Positions 7,863 through 16,916 are shown, numbered from the stretch's first letter. The stretch: 54,939 nucleotides of DNA from Candidatus Woesearchaeota archaeon (GCA_016203115.1 JACQNJ010000013.1:1-54939); one strand, 5' to 3'. Translations and numbers: made by a program. The notes: generated from the sequence alone by a model not told the origin.

Positions 7863-8836
7863 AATCCTTCATCAAGGGGACATACATCTCCAGTATAGTA
7901 CAGCTTGTGTTGCTGATCTAATTTAATTGGCGCTGGAACTCCGTATACACTACAACTAGAAGGCGTATATCTTGTTCCCCAATACAAAAAGTCTACGTAT
8001 GAGTCGCTGTTTGGATTGGGTGTATTTGGCGGGGTGATATGGCCACTATTTAGTATTGTTTCATATCCATTATTTGAAACGCTATTAAACTCTCCAGATA
8101 ATCTCTGTATGAAATCTGGAGCATCAGTATGGTTTATAAACTGAAAGTTGTCTATAAAGTAATTTAGATTATCAGAACTTTCAAAATCAGGTACATTTGT
8201 TTTTGTTATTGTTATATTAATGTCGTCATTTATAAGATAAAAAGGATCTCTGTACTTTGTAATGTCTAAGATTGTGTATACATCGACATCTCCAAGGTTC
8301 CAGCTTATTTCTTGTTCTCTATCTGTTACTCTTACATTTTTTAATTGAAGGTTTACCCTTAATTCCCACGGAGAAACCATTAAAAATGTTACAAAGTTTG
8401 GGCTTGGAGAATTATAAGTTAGGATAATATTACTTCTTGCTGCTACTTTTTTAAATTCGTTTAATGTTGAGCTTAATGTCATGTCTGTAATTGTGCCATC
8501 TGCTTGTCTAGGCCTCATCATTCTCAAATTTTGGCCTTGGTATGATCCAAATAACATTACCCATTTAATTTTTTGATCTGTAGGGGGGGTTAAATAGACA
8601 TCACTAACATCCATTCTATCTTCTAAAGCTAAGATAGCCTGATTTGCCGACGCTTTTAAAGCTGAACCTACATTTACATTAAATGATTCTACAAAGGCAT
8701 TTGTTGCTGTTGCTTTTGCCAGTATTTTATCTGTTTGCGACTTTGTTGAGGTTTGCACTGTTATTAAAAAAGACACAAGAATTACAAGAAGCATTGTTAC
8801 TGCAATAAAGGTAAACATGATTGATTTTTTGTTCAT
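7859..8836 (-). CDS. Membrane-anchored secreted protein of unknown function (pilin-like N-terminus)
   Basis: 325 aa. A short basic N-terminus (MNKKS) and one hydrophobic helix (residues ~6-27, IMFTFIAVTMLLVILVSFLI) are followed by an extracytoplasmic region. That region starts helical (KSQTDKILAKATATNAFVES), as in pilins, then becomes beta-rich with many Asn/Thr. I do not recognise the family. It is convergent with the pilin-like cluster; its stop overlaps the remnant at 7860-7862 by a few bases. Gene order suggests another surface structure component. Confidence 0.5.
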   Translation of the reverse strand: MNKKSIMFTFIAVTMLLVILVSFLITVQTSTKSQTDKILAKATATNAFVESFNVNVGSALKASANQAILALEDRMDVSDVYLTPPTDQKIKWVMLFGSYQGQNLRMMRPRQADGTITDMTLSSTLNEFKKVAARSNIILTYNSPSPNFVTFLMVSPWELRVNLQLKNVRVTDREQEISWNLGDVDVYTILDITKYRDPFYLINDDINITITKTNVPDFESSDNLNYFIDNFQFINHTDAPDFIQRLSGEFNSVSNNGYETILNSGHITPPNTPNPNSDSYVDFLYWGTRYTPSSCSVYGVPAPIKLDQQHKLYYTGDVCPLDEGF

Positions 8837-8885
8837 TTTATAAAAAATTTTCCTCTTTTTTAAATAGATCCTTTTGTTTAAAAAA

Positions 8886-8966
8886 CTATTTCTCTACAAT
8901 ATTTACTGCTTTAACCTCCTTGAATCCTTTGCTCTTCAATCCTTTTTTATGGTAATATTCATAAAT
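8886..8966 (-). other. Possible 26-codon small ORF or gene remnant
   Basis: On the minus strand a 26-codon frame ends in KKGLKSKGFKEVKAVNIVEK and a TAG. It has only an ATT as start, but a TATTTAAATA box lies just upstream. An out-of-frame ATG at the expected leaderless position gives only eight codons. It could be a frame-shifted small gene. I cannot assign it. Confidence 0.2.
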
Positions 8967-9031
8967 GGATATTAGTATTTAAATATTGGTTGTAAAAATA
9001 GTTTTATAAAACCAGATTAGTTAATAATTTT

Positions 9032-9520
9032 ATGGATTTTTATGATGTAACAGCAAGAGGATATGAAGAACTCCATAAAGAGGAGCAGCTAAAGAAAATA
9101 AAATTAATTAAAAAGTGTATTAAAGTAAAATTAAAAGATAAGCTTCTTGATGTTGGATGCGGGACTGGTTTAACTACAGGGCCATGGAGGTGCAAAAGAT
9201 ATGGCATTGATCCTTCTAAAAAATTATTAGAAAGAGTCAGACAAAAAGATAAAATAGAGTATAATTTGGCTTCTGCAGAAAAGATACCCTATAAAAACAA
9301 TTTTTTTGATATTGTGGTTTCAATAACTGCAATTCAAAACTTTGATAATATAGAAAAAGGGCTTAAAGAGATTAAAAGAGTTGGTAAAGATAAATTTGTT
9401 TTAACTTTTTTAAAGAAAACTAGAAAAAAAGAGAAAATTGAGAGATTAATAAAAAAACATTTTAAAATTGAAAAAGAAATTGAAGAAGAAAAAGATATTA
9501 TTTTTATTGCTAGAAAATAG
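9032..9520 (+). CDS. Class I SAM-dependent methyltransferase
   Basis: 162 aa, shorter than the usual ~200-250. Motif I is LLDVGCGTGL (about residues 38-47), with the acidic ribose-binding residue in YGIDPSKKLL and motif IV near YKNNFFDIVVSITAIQNF. The C-terminal part is shortened and very lysine-rich. The substrate is unknown. A TATA-like TTTTATAAAA lies about 25-30 nt upstream. Its 3' end overlaps the convergent gene at 9510 by 11 nt. Confidence 0.8.
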   Translation: MDFYDVTARGYEELHKEEQLKKIKLIKKCIKVKLKDKLLDVGCGTGLTTGPWRCKRYGIDPSKKLLERVRQKDKIEYNLASAEKIPYKNNFFDIVVSITAIQNFDNIEKGLKEIKRVGKDKFVLTFLKKTRKKEKIERLIKKHFKIEKEIEEEKDIIFIARK

Positions 9521-11309
9521 ATCTCGGCCTGTTTCTTTGCTGATCAGGATTTGTATTTTTCATAATCTGCTCTCTAAACTGTTTTGCCTCCTCAGGATGG
9601 ATTTCCCGGCCAAAAGACCTTTTTCCTGTTGACTGCATTTTTTGCTGCTGTAATCTCTCCTTGAATCTTTTTGCCTCTCTCCTTTCCCTTTCCCTCATTA
9701 ATTCCAAGCGATCCCTGCCCTTAATTTTTGTGAAGTAAAATCCAGCTACAAAGACTACTAGAATCAAGATCACAATAAGGTAGCCTAAAAGAACTCCCCC
9801 TTTGTCTCCAGCACCAACTACATTACCTGTTAATGGGCTTGCTAATTTGCTGAATATGTTTCTTTCATCTATTATAGTTACTTCGCCTAGGGAGATTTCT
9901 TTCTCTCCTACAAGCACTTTTAAGTCATAGGTCCCTGCCCTGTCTTGAAGATTAATAGATTTCACTTCATTGATTCCTATTCTTACCTTTTCAAATGAGC
10001 TTTCTGCTCCTGCTATTATTTCTGCTTCCCCATCAAATTTAACATTGCCTATGTTTTTAATGTACAAATTTGTGTTGTCAACTGTGGCTTCAAACTCTCT
10101 TTTCTCCCCTATCGAGAATTCATCTTCTTTGATTAAGTTTTTACTAGATGCCTTAACTCTAACTATTCCTGGGACTGTAAGTTCTGGAACAGTATAATCT
10201 AAGATGGCTGTACCTGTGGTCAATACCTCTCCTTTTGAACTGTAAACCTCTATTAAAGCTCCTCCAGCCATTTTGTCTCCTGCTTGGTCAGAGATTGAAC
10301 CTGTAATTGTTAATGTCTCTCCTGGAAGAACCTCTTCTTTGGGAATGTATAGCTCTATATTGGTTGGAACAGGAGTTATTCTATATGTAAATGACTTTTC
10401 TCCATAATTCCCAGATTTATCCTGAGCTATTACATTTAAAGTGTATTCTGCGCTCTTTACTGCTTTGCCTGTAAAGTAAGTATATGCAAAAGAGCCATCA
10501 GGAGCAACTGCTGCTGTATCTTCCCCTACTTTCACTTCTATATTTGAAGAATCAGATGCTTTCTTGTATTTTATTGTTCCTGTTAATTTTACTTCTTCTC
10601 CAGGCAACACTTCTGCTTTATCAAGATTTAAATCTATAGTTATTTCACCACTCACTTCAAAATCTGCTATACTTTTGAAGTACATCTCATTGCCATAAAT
10701 ATCAAGAACATTAAGATCTATTGTGTAATCTCCCTGAGGTATGCTTTCTGCCTTGTATGTGTAACTTATCTCACCACCGCTTAACTGGAGGTCATCTGTG
10801 TCTATTGTTTCGCCATTCTCTTTTTTGATATATACTACTGCACTGCCCTCTGCATTTACCTGGTTTAATCTTAAGACCTTTCCTGTCAATTTAACTGACT
10901 GGCCTAACTGGAGTACATTAGAATCTATTTTAAAATCGCCTTGCAGCTCATTTGTTACGTTAATCGTGCTAGTTGTTTTTTCTTCTATGCCTTTAATGCC
11001 AATTGTGAAATGACAGTCTCCTAAGCTTCCTTTACGGATTGTTAATTTTTCTGAAAAAAACTGCTCTTCATTGGCTTTTAAATCAACTATTTTTGCGATA
11101 AAAGGCGAGGAAGTAGATCCACATGTTAATTCTATAGTGAATATACCACTTGTATCTATTGTTGATACTAGCTTGCCATCAATGCTTACTGTATCCCCTA
11201 GATTGTATTTCTCCTTTAAAGATATGTCTCCCAACTCTACTATAGCACTAGCAACAGGTATTAACGATAATCCCAGCAACAAGAAAATGATGTACATCCT
11301 CTTTTTCAT
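9510..11309 (-). CDS. Secreted multi-Ig membrane protein with cytoplasmic basic tail
   Basis: 599 aa. A signal peptide (residues 1-22, ending VASA) is followed by five or more beta-sandwich domains of ~90 residues. They repeat phrases such as LPGEEVKLTGTIKYK, LPGETLTITGSI and LGQSVKLTGKVLRL. One helix at about residues 508-527 (GVLLGYLIVILILVVFVAGF) precedes a ~70-residue charged cytoplasmic tail rich in R/E/K/Q (DRLELMRERERREAKRFKER). It resembles invasin/macroglobulin MG2-like surface proteins. The tail could link the envelope to a cytoplasmic partner, which is inference. Confidence 0.65.
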   Translation of the reverse strand: MKKRMYIIFLLLGLSLIPVASAIVELGDISLKEKYNLGDTVSIDGKLVSTIDTSGIFTIELTCGSTSSPFIAKIVDLKANEEQFFSEKLTIRKGSLGDCHFTIGIKGIEEKTTSTINVTNELQGDFKIDSNVLQLGQSVKLTGKVLRLNQVNAEGSAVVYIKKENGETIDTDDLQLSGGEISYTYKAESIPQGDYTIDLNVLDIYGNEMYFKSIADFEVSGEITIDLNLDKAEVLPGEEVKLTGTIKYKKASDSSNIEVKVGEDTAAVAPDGSFAYTYFTGKAVKSAEYTLNVIAQDKSGNYGEKSFTYRITPVPTNIELYIPKEEVLPGETLTITGSISDQAGDKMAGGALIEVYSSKGEVLTTGTAILDYTVPELTVPGIVRVKASSKNLIKEDEFSIGEKREFEATVDNTNLYIKNIGNVKFDGEAEIIAGAESSFEKVRIGINEVKSINLQDRAGTYDLKVLVGEKEISLGEVTIIDERNIFSKLASPLTGNVVGAGDKGGVLLGYLIVILILVVFVAGFYFTKIKGRDRLELMRERERREAKRFKERLQQQKMQSTGKRSFGREIHPEEAKQFREQIMKNTNPDQQRNRPRSIF

Positions 11310-11369
11310 GTTCTTTTTAAATAGGAATTTATTTATATACTTATTGGTGGTTGAAGCCTATAAGAAAAG

Positions 11370-11576
11370 TTAAATCGCCTGAGCTTCTAATATTATTTTT
11401 TTATTTATAACTCTGCTTGCTTCTAATATCTCCACTCCTATTAGCTTTCCCTTATCATCAAAATCAAGTATTATATTCTCATTTAGCTCAATGGTCTTTT
11501 TAGCTTCTCCTTCTTTTATAGGATATTGCAAGTAAATATATGCAGCATCCACTTCTTTATCATATTCAAATTTCAT
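11370..11576 (-). CDS. DUF2283 family protein (probable antitoxin-like partner)
   Basis: 68 aa, the full length of the family. It has the DUF2283 pattern: MKFEYDKEVDAAYIYL at the start, then NIILDFDDKGKLIGVEIL and a short C-terminal helix. It begins 3 nt after the DUF4258 gene, so the two are co-transcribed. DUF4258/DUF2283 pairs are widespread in archaea and bacteria and are thought to act as toxin-antitoxin-like modules; the assignment is by family pairing, not by a shown activity. Confidence 0.8.
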   Translation of the reverse strand: MKFEYDKEVDAAYIYLQYPIKEGEAKKTIELNENIILDFDDKGKLIGVEILEASRVINKKIILEAQAI

Positions 11577-11579
11577 GTT

Positions 11580-11789
11580 TTACATAACCGTTATTACTTT
11601 TATATAACTTTCTATTTCAATAAATTCTATTTTTATAACTCTATTTTTAACCTCTCCTACTGCTTCTTTTCTTCCTTCAAAGGATTTCTTTATATAATGC
11701 GGATGGTTTAGGATATGCTCTACTTCTAGTTCAGTTATTCCTCTTTGTTTCATTCTTTTTTCGGCATGCTCTGAATAAAAAAGTTTCAT
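11580..11789 (-). CDS. DUF4258 family protein (probable RelE-like toxin partner)
   Basis: 69 aa from the ATG at 11789; a TTG nine nucleotides earlier was rejected. Family signs are the opening LFYSEHAEKRMKQRGI, then HILNHPHYIKKSFEGRKEAVG and a beta-strand end (NRVIKIEFIEIESYIKVITV). DUF4258 is a BECR/RelE-like fold often found beside DUF2283. It is the first gene of a two-gene operon, divergent from thrS. Confidence 0.8.
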   Translation of the reverse strand: MKLFYSEHAEKRMKQRGITELEVEHILNHPHYIKKSFEGRKEAVGEVKNRVIKIEFIEIESYIKVITVM

Positions 11790-11877
11790 TATGAACAATA
11801 TTCTTATCTTATTTATAAATAATATTCTTTTAAAAAAAGTCGTTAATTTTATATAATCTCTTGATTATTTTACTGCA

Positions 11878-13608
11878 ATGGGCAGTTCGATTGAATCACT
11901 AAGGCATTCCACATCTCACATTTTAGCTGCTGCTGTAAAAAAATTATACCCTAAAGTGCAGTTGGCTATAGGGCCTGCTGTTGAAAATGGATTTTATTAT
12001 GATTTTGGTAATTTAAAAATTAGTGAAGAAGATTTGATTAAAATAGAAGAAGAAATGAGAAATATTTTGAAGAAAGATTTAAGCTTTAAAAAAGAAAAAG
12101 TGAGTAAAGCTGATGCCAGAAAAAGGCTAAAAGATCAACCGTATAAAATTGAATTATTGAATGATATTAAAGGAGATATTAATTTTTGCAAGACTGGAGA
12201 TGTTTTTGAAGATTTGTGCTCTGGACCGCATGTTAACTCCACTTCTGAGATTAAGCATTTTAAATTATTAAGAATAGCGGGAGCTTACTGGAAAGGAGAT
12301 TCCAATAATGTGATGTTAACCAGGATTTATGGAACTGCTTTTCCTTCCAAAAAAGAACTGGATGAATATTTGAAACAGCTAGAAGAAGCTGAAAAAAGAA
12401 ACCATATCAAATTGGGAAAAGAACTTGGAATTTTTATGATTTCTGATCTTGTAGGGAAAGGGTTACCTATTTGGCTGCCTAAAGGAAACATCATTAAAGA
12501 AGAGGTTGAAAAACTAGCTAAGGAGAAAGAGGAAAAAGCTGGTTATGTTAGAGTGACAACCCCACATTTAGCTAAAAAAGAATTATACTTGAAATCAGGA
12601 CACTTGCCTTATTATCAAGAAAATATGTATCCTGCAATGAAAATGGATGATGGAGAGTATTATTTGAAAGCAATGAATTGCCCCCATCATCATTTGATAT
12701 TTAAACATTCTTTAAGAAGTTATAGAGACTTGCCTTTAAGAATTGCAGAATATGGAACTTGCTACAGAAATGAATTGTCTGGGACTTTAGCTGGACTTTT
12801 AAGAGTGAGAATGCTTGAAATGAATGATGCTCATATTTACTGCACTAAAGAGCAGATAGAGGAAGAGTTTACTAATGTGATAAGATTAGTCCAAGAATAT
12901 TACAAAATATTTAATTTAGAAAATTATTGGTTTAGATTATCTAAATGGAATCCTAAGAACAAAGAGAAATACATTAATGAGCCTAAAAACTGGGAATATT
13001 GTGAAGATGTTTTGAGAAGAGTTTTGAAAAAATTAAAAGTTAAATTTATTGAAGCTGATGATGAAGCTACATTTTATGGACCTAAGATTGATATTCAATT
13101 TAAAGCAGTTACTGGAAGAGAAGAGACTATGTCTACAATTCAATTAGATTTTGCTGCTAAAGAAAGATTTGAACTGTTTTATCAGGACAAAGATGGAAAA
13201 ATGAATAATGATGTGTTTGTTATACACAGAGCTCCTTTGTCAACCCATGAAAGATTTATGGCATTCTTGATTGAACACTATTCTGGGAATTTCCCATTGT
13301 GGCTAAATCCTGTACAAGTAAAAATTGTTACTGTTAATGATTCAAACTTGAAATATGCTAATGAATTTGTTAAATTGCTTAGAGACAATAATATTAGAGT
13401 TGAACTAGATGACAGAACTGAGTCTATTTCTAAAAAGATCAGGGATGCTGAGGTTGAAAAAGCTTCTTTGATTGTTACTATAGGGAATAAAGAAGTTGAA
13501 AATAAAACTTTGGCTATCAGAGACAAAGATGGCAAGGTTAAATTTGGATTGAAAGTTGAAGATTTTTTGAAAACTTTAGTTGAGGATATCAAACTTAGAA
13601 GATGCTAG
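11878..13608 (+). CDS. thrS: Threonyl-tRNA synthetase, bacterial type without TGS domain
   Basis: 576 aa against ~640 in E. coli; the N-terminal TGS domain is missing. It charges tRNA-Thr with threonine. The bacterial-type N2 editing domain starts at once: H10 and H14 (HSTSH), C114 and H118 (CSGPH) match the zinc-like editing site that removes Ser. The class II catalytic core has motif 2-like CYRNE and zinc Cys268 (MNCPHHH), motif 3 near FVIHRAPLSTHERF and a C-terminal anticodon-binding domain (ELDDRTESISKKIRDAE). Most euryarchaea instead carry a D-aminoacyl-deacylase-like editing domain, so this gene suggests bacterial ancestry. Its 3' end overlaps the next ATG by 7 nt. Confidence 0.95.
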   Translation: MGSSIESLRHSTSHILAAAVKKLYPKVQLAIGPAVENGFYYDFGNLKISEEDLIKIEEEMRNILKKDLSFKKEKVSKADARKRLKDQPYKIELLNDIKGDINFCKTGDVFEDLCSGPHVNSTSEIKHFKLLRIAGAYWKGDSNNVMLTRIYGTAFPSKKELDEYLKQLEEAEKRNHIKLGKELGIFMISDLVGKGLPIWLPKGNIIKEEVEKLAKEKEEKAGYVRVTTPHLAKKELYLKSGHLPYYQENMYPAMKMDDGEYYLKAMNCPHHHLIFKHSLRSYRDLPLRIAEYGTCYRNELSGTLAGLLRVRMLEMNDAHIYCTKEQIEEEFTNVIRLVQEYYKIFNLENYWFRLSKWNPKNKEKYINEPKNWEYCEDVLRRVLKKLKVKFIEADDEATFYGPKIDIQFKAVTGREETMSTIQLDFAAKERFELFYQDKDGKMNNDVFVIHRAPLSTHERFMAFLIEHYSGNFPLWLNPVQVKIVTVNDSNLKYANEFVKLLRDNNIRVELDDRTESISKKIRDAEVEKASLIVTIGNKEVENKTLAIRDKDGKVKFGLKVEDFLKTLVEDIKLRRC

Positions 13609-14078
13609 AATTTTTTAAGAAACTTGAAAATTCCCAGATTTTTAAAGACTGGAAAAAAGAAAATAAAAATTATTTTTTATGCAGCTGCTTTAGCATAATT
13701 GATGGTAAAGAAGAATTTTGGCAATTTGACTATTACAACAAAAAATCGCATAAAATAACCTCTTTTAAAGTTGATTCCTTTATTGAAGTTTCTCCTGATG
13801 ACGATGTTTTTAGCGATGAAAAAAATCTTATTAAAGAAATTGAATTAAAAGACTTGAAAATTGAAATTCCCGAGCTTCTTGATAAACTCAGCAGGAAGTA
13901 TAAAGAAGAAGGTATAATGAAAAAAATTGTTATTTTGCAGAATTCTGATGAATTAATTTGGAATATTTCTTTACTATCCAGCACTATGAATCTGATTAAT
14001 GCCAGAGTTTCTGCTTCTACTGGAAAAATCCTTGAAGAAAAAAGCGAGAGTGTTTTGAAGTTTGGAAAGGGATATTAG
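13602..14078 (+). CDS. Conserved hypothetical, PepSY-like C-terminus
   Basis: 158 aa, starting inside the last codons of thrS, so co-translated. Residues 1-75 are mixed alpha/beta (EEFWQFDYYNKKSHKITSF). The end (LIWNISLLSSTMNLINARVS followed by ASTGKILEEK) has the strand-turn pattern of PepSY-like domains, where a strand is followed by D/S-x-x-T-G-K/E-I. No signal peptide or membrane segment is present, so it is cytoplasmic. The function is unknown; the link to thrS is only positional. Confidence 0.5.
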   Translation: MLEFFKKLENSQIFKDWKKENKNYFLCSCFSIIDGKEEFWQFDYYNKKSHKITSFKVDSFIEVSPDDDVFSDEKNLIKEIELKDLKIEIPELLDKLSRKYKEEGIMKKIVILQNSDELIWNISLLSSTMNLINARVSASTGKILEEKSESVLKFGKGY

Positions 14079-14572
14079 TTAGATTCCACAGTTCCTGAAT
14101 AAGCCCCTATGGTTATGTGGCTTACCCCGAATTGTTTAACCCAATTGATATTAAAATTACCTGAAACTTTTGAGCCGTATGGAGCAACTGTAGGTTGTAA
14201 TTGACATCGAACATATGTTGGCTTATTTTTAGATTGGGATATATCCGAGCTTGCCAGCATACCAGACAAATCTGCATTATACCCTACATAGATGCTTCCA
14301 CAAGCAATGCCATTTAATGTTATAGTATTTATTGTAGCACTATCAATATTTGTTGATGCGAATCTAAAAATTATAAAATTAGCAGCTCCTCCGGTATCGA
14401 TTATTCTTACATCCTGGCATATAAAAGGAGAAGCTATATTACATGTTGAAGGAGTTGAAGGGTTAAAAACACCTAGAAAAAACAAAGCGCCAATGCCTAT
14501 GAGAACAATCATGATAGCCCAGCCATAGGTCATCAAGAATTCCATTGCCGCCTGGGACTTTTTATTGAACAT
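14075..14572 (-). CDS. Type IV pilin with class III signal peptide
   Basis: 165 aa. The N-terminus MFNKKSQAAMEFLMTYGWAI is a class III (EppA-type) prepilin signal: a short basic leader, cleavage expected before Q7, and E11 as the +5 glutamate, followed by the assembly helix (residues ~14-33). The C-terminal head is beta-rich and has cysteines at ~43, 52, 91 and 123 that may form disulfides. AGAGGTG lies just upstream. It belongs with the pilins at 16434 and 16968 but is separated from the operon by RNase J and DUF192. Confidence 0.85.
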   Translation of the reverse strand: MFNKKSQAAMEFLMTYGWAIMIVLIGIGALFFLGVFNPSTPSTCNIASPFICQDVRIIDTGGAANFIIFRFASTNIDSATINTITLNGIACGSIYVGYNADLSGMLASSDISQSKNKPTYVRCQLQPTVAPYGSKVSGNFNINWVKQFGVSHITIGAYSGTVESN

Positions 14573-14613
14573 GAAAACACCTCTTTTTTGACATTCTTTT
14601 TTGCTATATAAAT

Positions 14614-15942
14614 TTAACTAAACTTTAAAATATCTCCATTCTTCATGTAGTGAAGATTAATTCCTTCTTTGTAACCTATTTCTTTCCCTAATTCAGTAAT
14701 ACCTCGAACTTTTTCATATTCTCCATGACTTGGAACTATATTTTTTGGCTTGATCATTTCAATCATATCGCGATGATCCTCTAAAGATGCATGGCCTGAA
14801 ACGTGAATGCTAGTAAAAACCCTGACTCCTGCTTTTCTCAAATTGTTTTCTAATTCTTCTCTGTTAGCAATAGTTTCTACTGTTGGAATTGTCCTGCAGG
14901 AAAATATGACTATGTCTCCTGGATCGAATTTCCAAGGTAAATCTCTCCTAGCCATCCTAGCCAAAACAGAATCTGGCTCTCCTTGATTGCCTGTACACAC
15001 TACTAGATAACGATCCTTGTGCCTTGAAAGCTCACTTAACCTTTTTTTGACCAGGCTTCTAAAACCAACGATTTCAACTTCCTTCTTGAACTTTATCAAG
15101 CCTACATCTTCAGCAACCCCTACATACTTGCTCAAGCTTCTTCCCAAGAAAACTGTTTTCCTATTCAAAGTTTTTCCAAAATCAATTATGCTCCTCAATC
15201 TTGCTATATGGCTTGAAAAAGTTGTAACTACAATTGCCTTACCTTCTGTGTTAACACCTAAAACCACGTCTTTTAACATTTCCCTGGCTACTTTTTCAGA
15301 AGGAGTTTTCATCTGGAAAGTTGAGTTTAAAGAATCAAGAATCAGCGCCTTTACTGTTCCATCACCCAACTCTCTTATTCTCTCATAATCCGGCTTTTTT
15401 CCTACAACCGGATGATTATCCAGCTTAAAATCGTTTGTGTAAATTACTTTTCCTTCTGGAGTGTGAAGAACTACCATTGTTGTTTGAGGGGTTGAATGTG
15501 TTATGTTAATAAACTCAACTTCAAGCTTATTGGATATTGGATAAATTGTATTCGTATTTGCTACTTTCAACCTATTGTCAATATTCACTTTTTTATCTTT
15601 CAGCAGGATTCTTAAAATTCCTAAAGTGTAGGATGTTCCTATTACTGGACAGCTATAGTTTAACACCATGTAAGGAGCTGCTCCAATGTGATCAAGATGG
15701 CCATGACCAAAAACAATTGCTTTTACTTTTGAGGATTGCTTTTCCAGCTCTGCATCATCAGGAATAGCTCCTATTTTTATCAAATCTTTTTTTGATAAAT
15801 CCTGAGGGTCGCCTTCTTCCTGCGACTTTAGAATGCTTGGCAAATACAAACCCATATCAAAGATAACTATTTCGTCTTGAACTTTTACTGCAGTCATATT
15901 TTTTCCAACTTCACTGTAGCCGCCTATACCCATTATTTCCAT
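14614..15942 (-). CDS. rnj: Archaeal ribonuclease J (beta-CASP metallo-beta-lactamase)
   Basis: 442 aa, the normal length for archaeal RNase J. It is a 5'-3' exoribonuclease acting on 5'-monophosphate RNA. The metal-binding HGHLDH (about residues 79-84) is motif II; the N-terminal GGYSEVGKNMTAV and HSTPQTTMVVLHTPEGKVIY carry further motifs. The beta-CASP part includes FLGRSLSKYV, and the ends HVSGHASLEDH and VPSHGEYEKV carry the last conserved histidines. The start at ATG 15942 is preferred; ATG 15933 is possible. It is monocistronic, between pilus genes. Confidence 0.95.
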   Translation of the reverse strand: MEIMGIGGYSEVGKNMTAVKVQDEIVIFDMGLYLPSILKSQEEGDPQDLSKKDLIKIGAIPDDAELEKQSSKVKAIVFGHGHLDHIGAAPYMVLNYSCPVIGTSYTLGILRILLKDKKVNIDNRLKVANTNTIYPISNKLEVEFINITHSTPQTTMVVLHTPEGKVIYTNDFKLDNHPVVGKKPDYERIRELGDGTVKALILDSLNSTFQMKTPSEKVAREMLKDVVLGVNTEGKAIVVTTFSSHIARLRSIIDFGKTLNRKTVFLGRSLSKYVGVAEDVGLIKFKKEVEIVGFRSLVKKRLSELSRHKDRYLVVCTGNQGEPDSVLARMARRDLPWKFDPGDIVIFSCRTIPTVETIANREELENNLRKAGVRVFTSIHVSGHASLEDHRDMIEMIKPKNIVPSHGEYEKVRGITELGKEIGYKEGINLHYMKNGDILKFS

Positions 15943-16028
15943 TATTTATAACTGGCTTTGTGTTACTATATAAAATTTTCTTTTATGTTTCAAAACTCTT
16001 ATATAGAACTTTATTGACTTCTTTTTTA

Positions 16029-16388
16029 ATGATAGAAATCATAAATAAAGGAATCATTTTAGCTGATAAAGTCAAAATTAACAAGGACATACTATCAAAA
16101 ATGCGAGGTCTGATGTTTTCCAAGCCTTTGAAAAAAGGGGAGGCTTTAGTCCTTGTTTCTGATGAGGAGGGAGTTTTTGAAACTACCCTGCATATGTTTT
16201 TTGTGTTTTTTTCTATTGATATATTATGGCTTGATAAAGAATATAGTGTTGTTGATAAAAGAGAAGGTGTCAGGTCTTTTACTCCTTTGATCATTCCTAA
16301 GAAAGCTGCTAAATATGTTATTGAGCTTCCTAAAAAAACAGCACAATATGTTGGGATTGGAGATGTTGTAGAATTTAGGAAGGTATAA
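16029..16388 (+). CDS. DUF192 family protein
   Basis: 119 aa from the ATG at 16029, which lies about 27 nt after a CTTATATAG box; an upstream in-frame extension is AT-rich leader and was rejected. Family motifs are RGLMFSKPLKKGEALVLV, FETTLHMFFVFFSIDILWLD and the C-terminal AKYVIELPKKTAQYVGIGDV. DUF192 proteins are small beta-barrels of unknown function, common in archaea, often secreted in bacteria but here without a signal peptide. The third residue of the usual M-x-x-R motif is kept (KMRGLMF). Confidence 0.85.
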   Translation: MIEIINKGIILADKVKINKDILSKMRGLMFSKPLKKGEALVLVSDEEGVFETTLHMFFVFFSIDILWLDKEYSVVDKREGVRSFTPLIIPKKAAKYVIELPKKTAQYVGIGDVVEFRKV

Positions 16389-16405
16389 CAAAACTATGCC
16401 TTAAC

Positions 16406-16473
16406 CTGACCAGAGATTGTTCCTTTTGCAGCTTTACTGGATCTGACCAGAGATTGTTCCTTTTGCAGCTTTA
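16406..16473 (+). repeat. 37-nt tandem duplication at the 3' end of a pilin gene
   Basis: Positions 16406-16436 and 16443-16473 are identical over 31 nt with a 37-nt period. The copy inside the gene encodes its last residues; the other lies beyond the stop in another frame. Since 37 is not a multiple of three, the duplication changed the protein's C-terminus. Confidence 0.85.
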
Positions 16474-16916
16474 CCGCTTAAGCCAACTTTATTACCATAA
16501 GTAATGGATATTTCCCCATTAAACTTTTCATCTTTTGCTAAACCATGACTGCAAGTAATGTCTGTTCTCCCGCCAGAACGCAATGTTACTGTACTAAATG
16601 TTGTAGATGTGCATGCTACTCCGTTTACCGTTATTGTTACGTCCCCAGGTGCAACGTCTTTTACGCTGTTTAAAGATCCTACCTGAAGTACAATGCTTGT
16701 TCCTATTGATTTTGAGTCTATACAATTAAAAGGCGGCTCTAAAGTACATGAATTTGCAGTTTTGCCACTAAAAACACCTAGGAAGTATAAAGCTGCGATA
16801 GCAACAAGAACTATCAATATGGCCCAACCATATGTCATCAAGAATTCCATTGCTGCCTGAGACTTCTTGTTTTTTAAAGAATTGGATAATTTCAAAAACA
16901 TCACCTTTTTTTGCAT
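16434..16916 (-). CDS. Type IV pilin with class III signal peptide; altered C-terminus
   Basis: 160 aa. The leader is longer than in its paralogues (about 18 residues before Q); ATG at codon 6 is a possible alternative start. KKSQAAMEFLMTYGWAILIV is the class III signal plus helix. The head has cysteines near 57, 65, 102 and 119. The present end is AAKGTISGQIQ. Downstream of the stop, the duplicated DNA would give AAKGTISGQVKA, probably the older ending. It is the last gene of the pilus operon and likely a major or minor pilus subunit. Confidence 0.85.
   Translation of the reverse strand: MQKKVMFLKLSNSLKNKKSQAAMEFLMTYGWAILIVLVAIAALYFLGVFSGKTANSCTLEPPFNCIDSKSIGTSIVLQVGSLNSVKDVAPGDVTITVNGVACTSTTFSTVTLRSGGRTDITCSHGLAKDEKFNGEISITYGNKVGLSGKAAKGTISGQIQ

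Noticed and set aside
15017-15388. 123-codon plus-strand ORF inside rnj
   Set aside because: The opposite strand encodes a clear RNase J; this frame has no motifs or promoter.
15960-16388. Longer start for the DUF192 gene
   Set aside because: The extra 23 codons are AT-rich promoter DNA containing the TATA box; the family begins at about the ATG at 16029.
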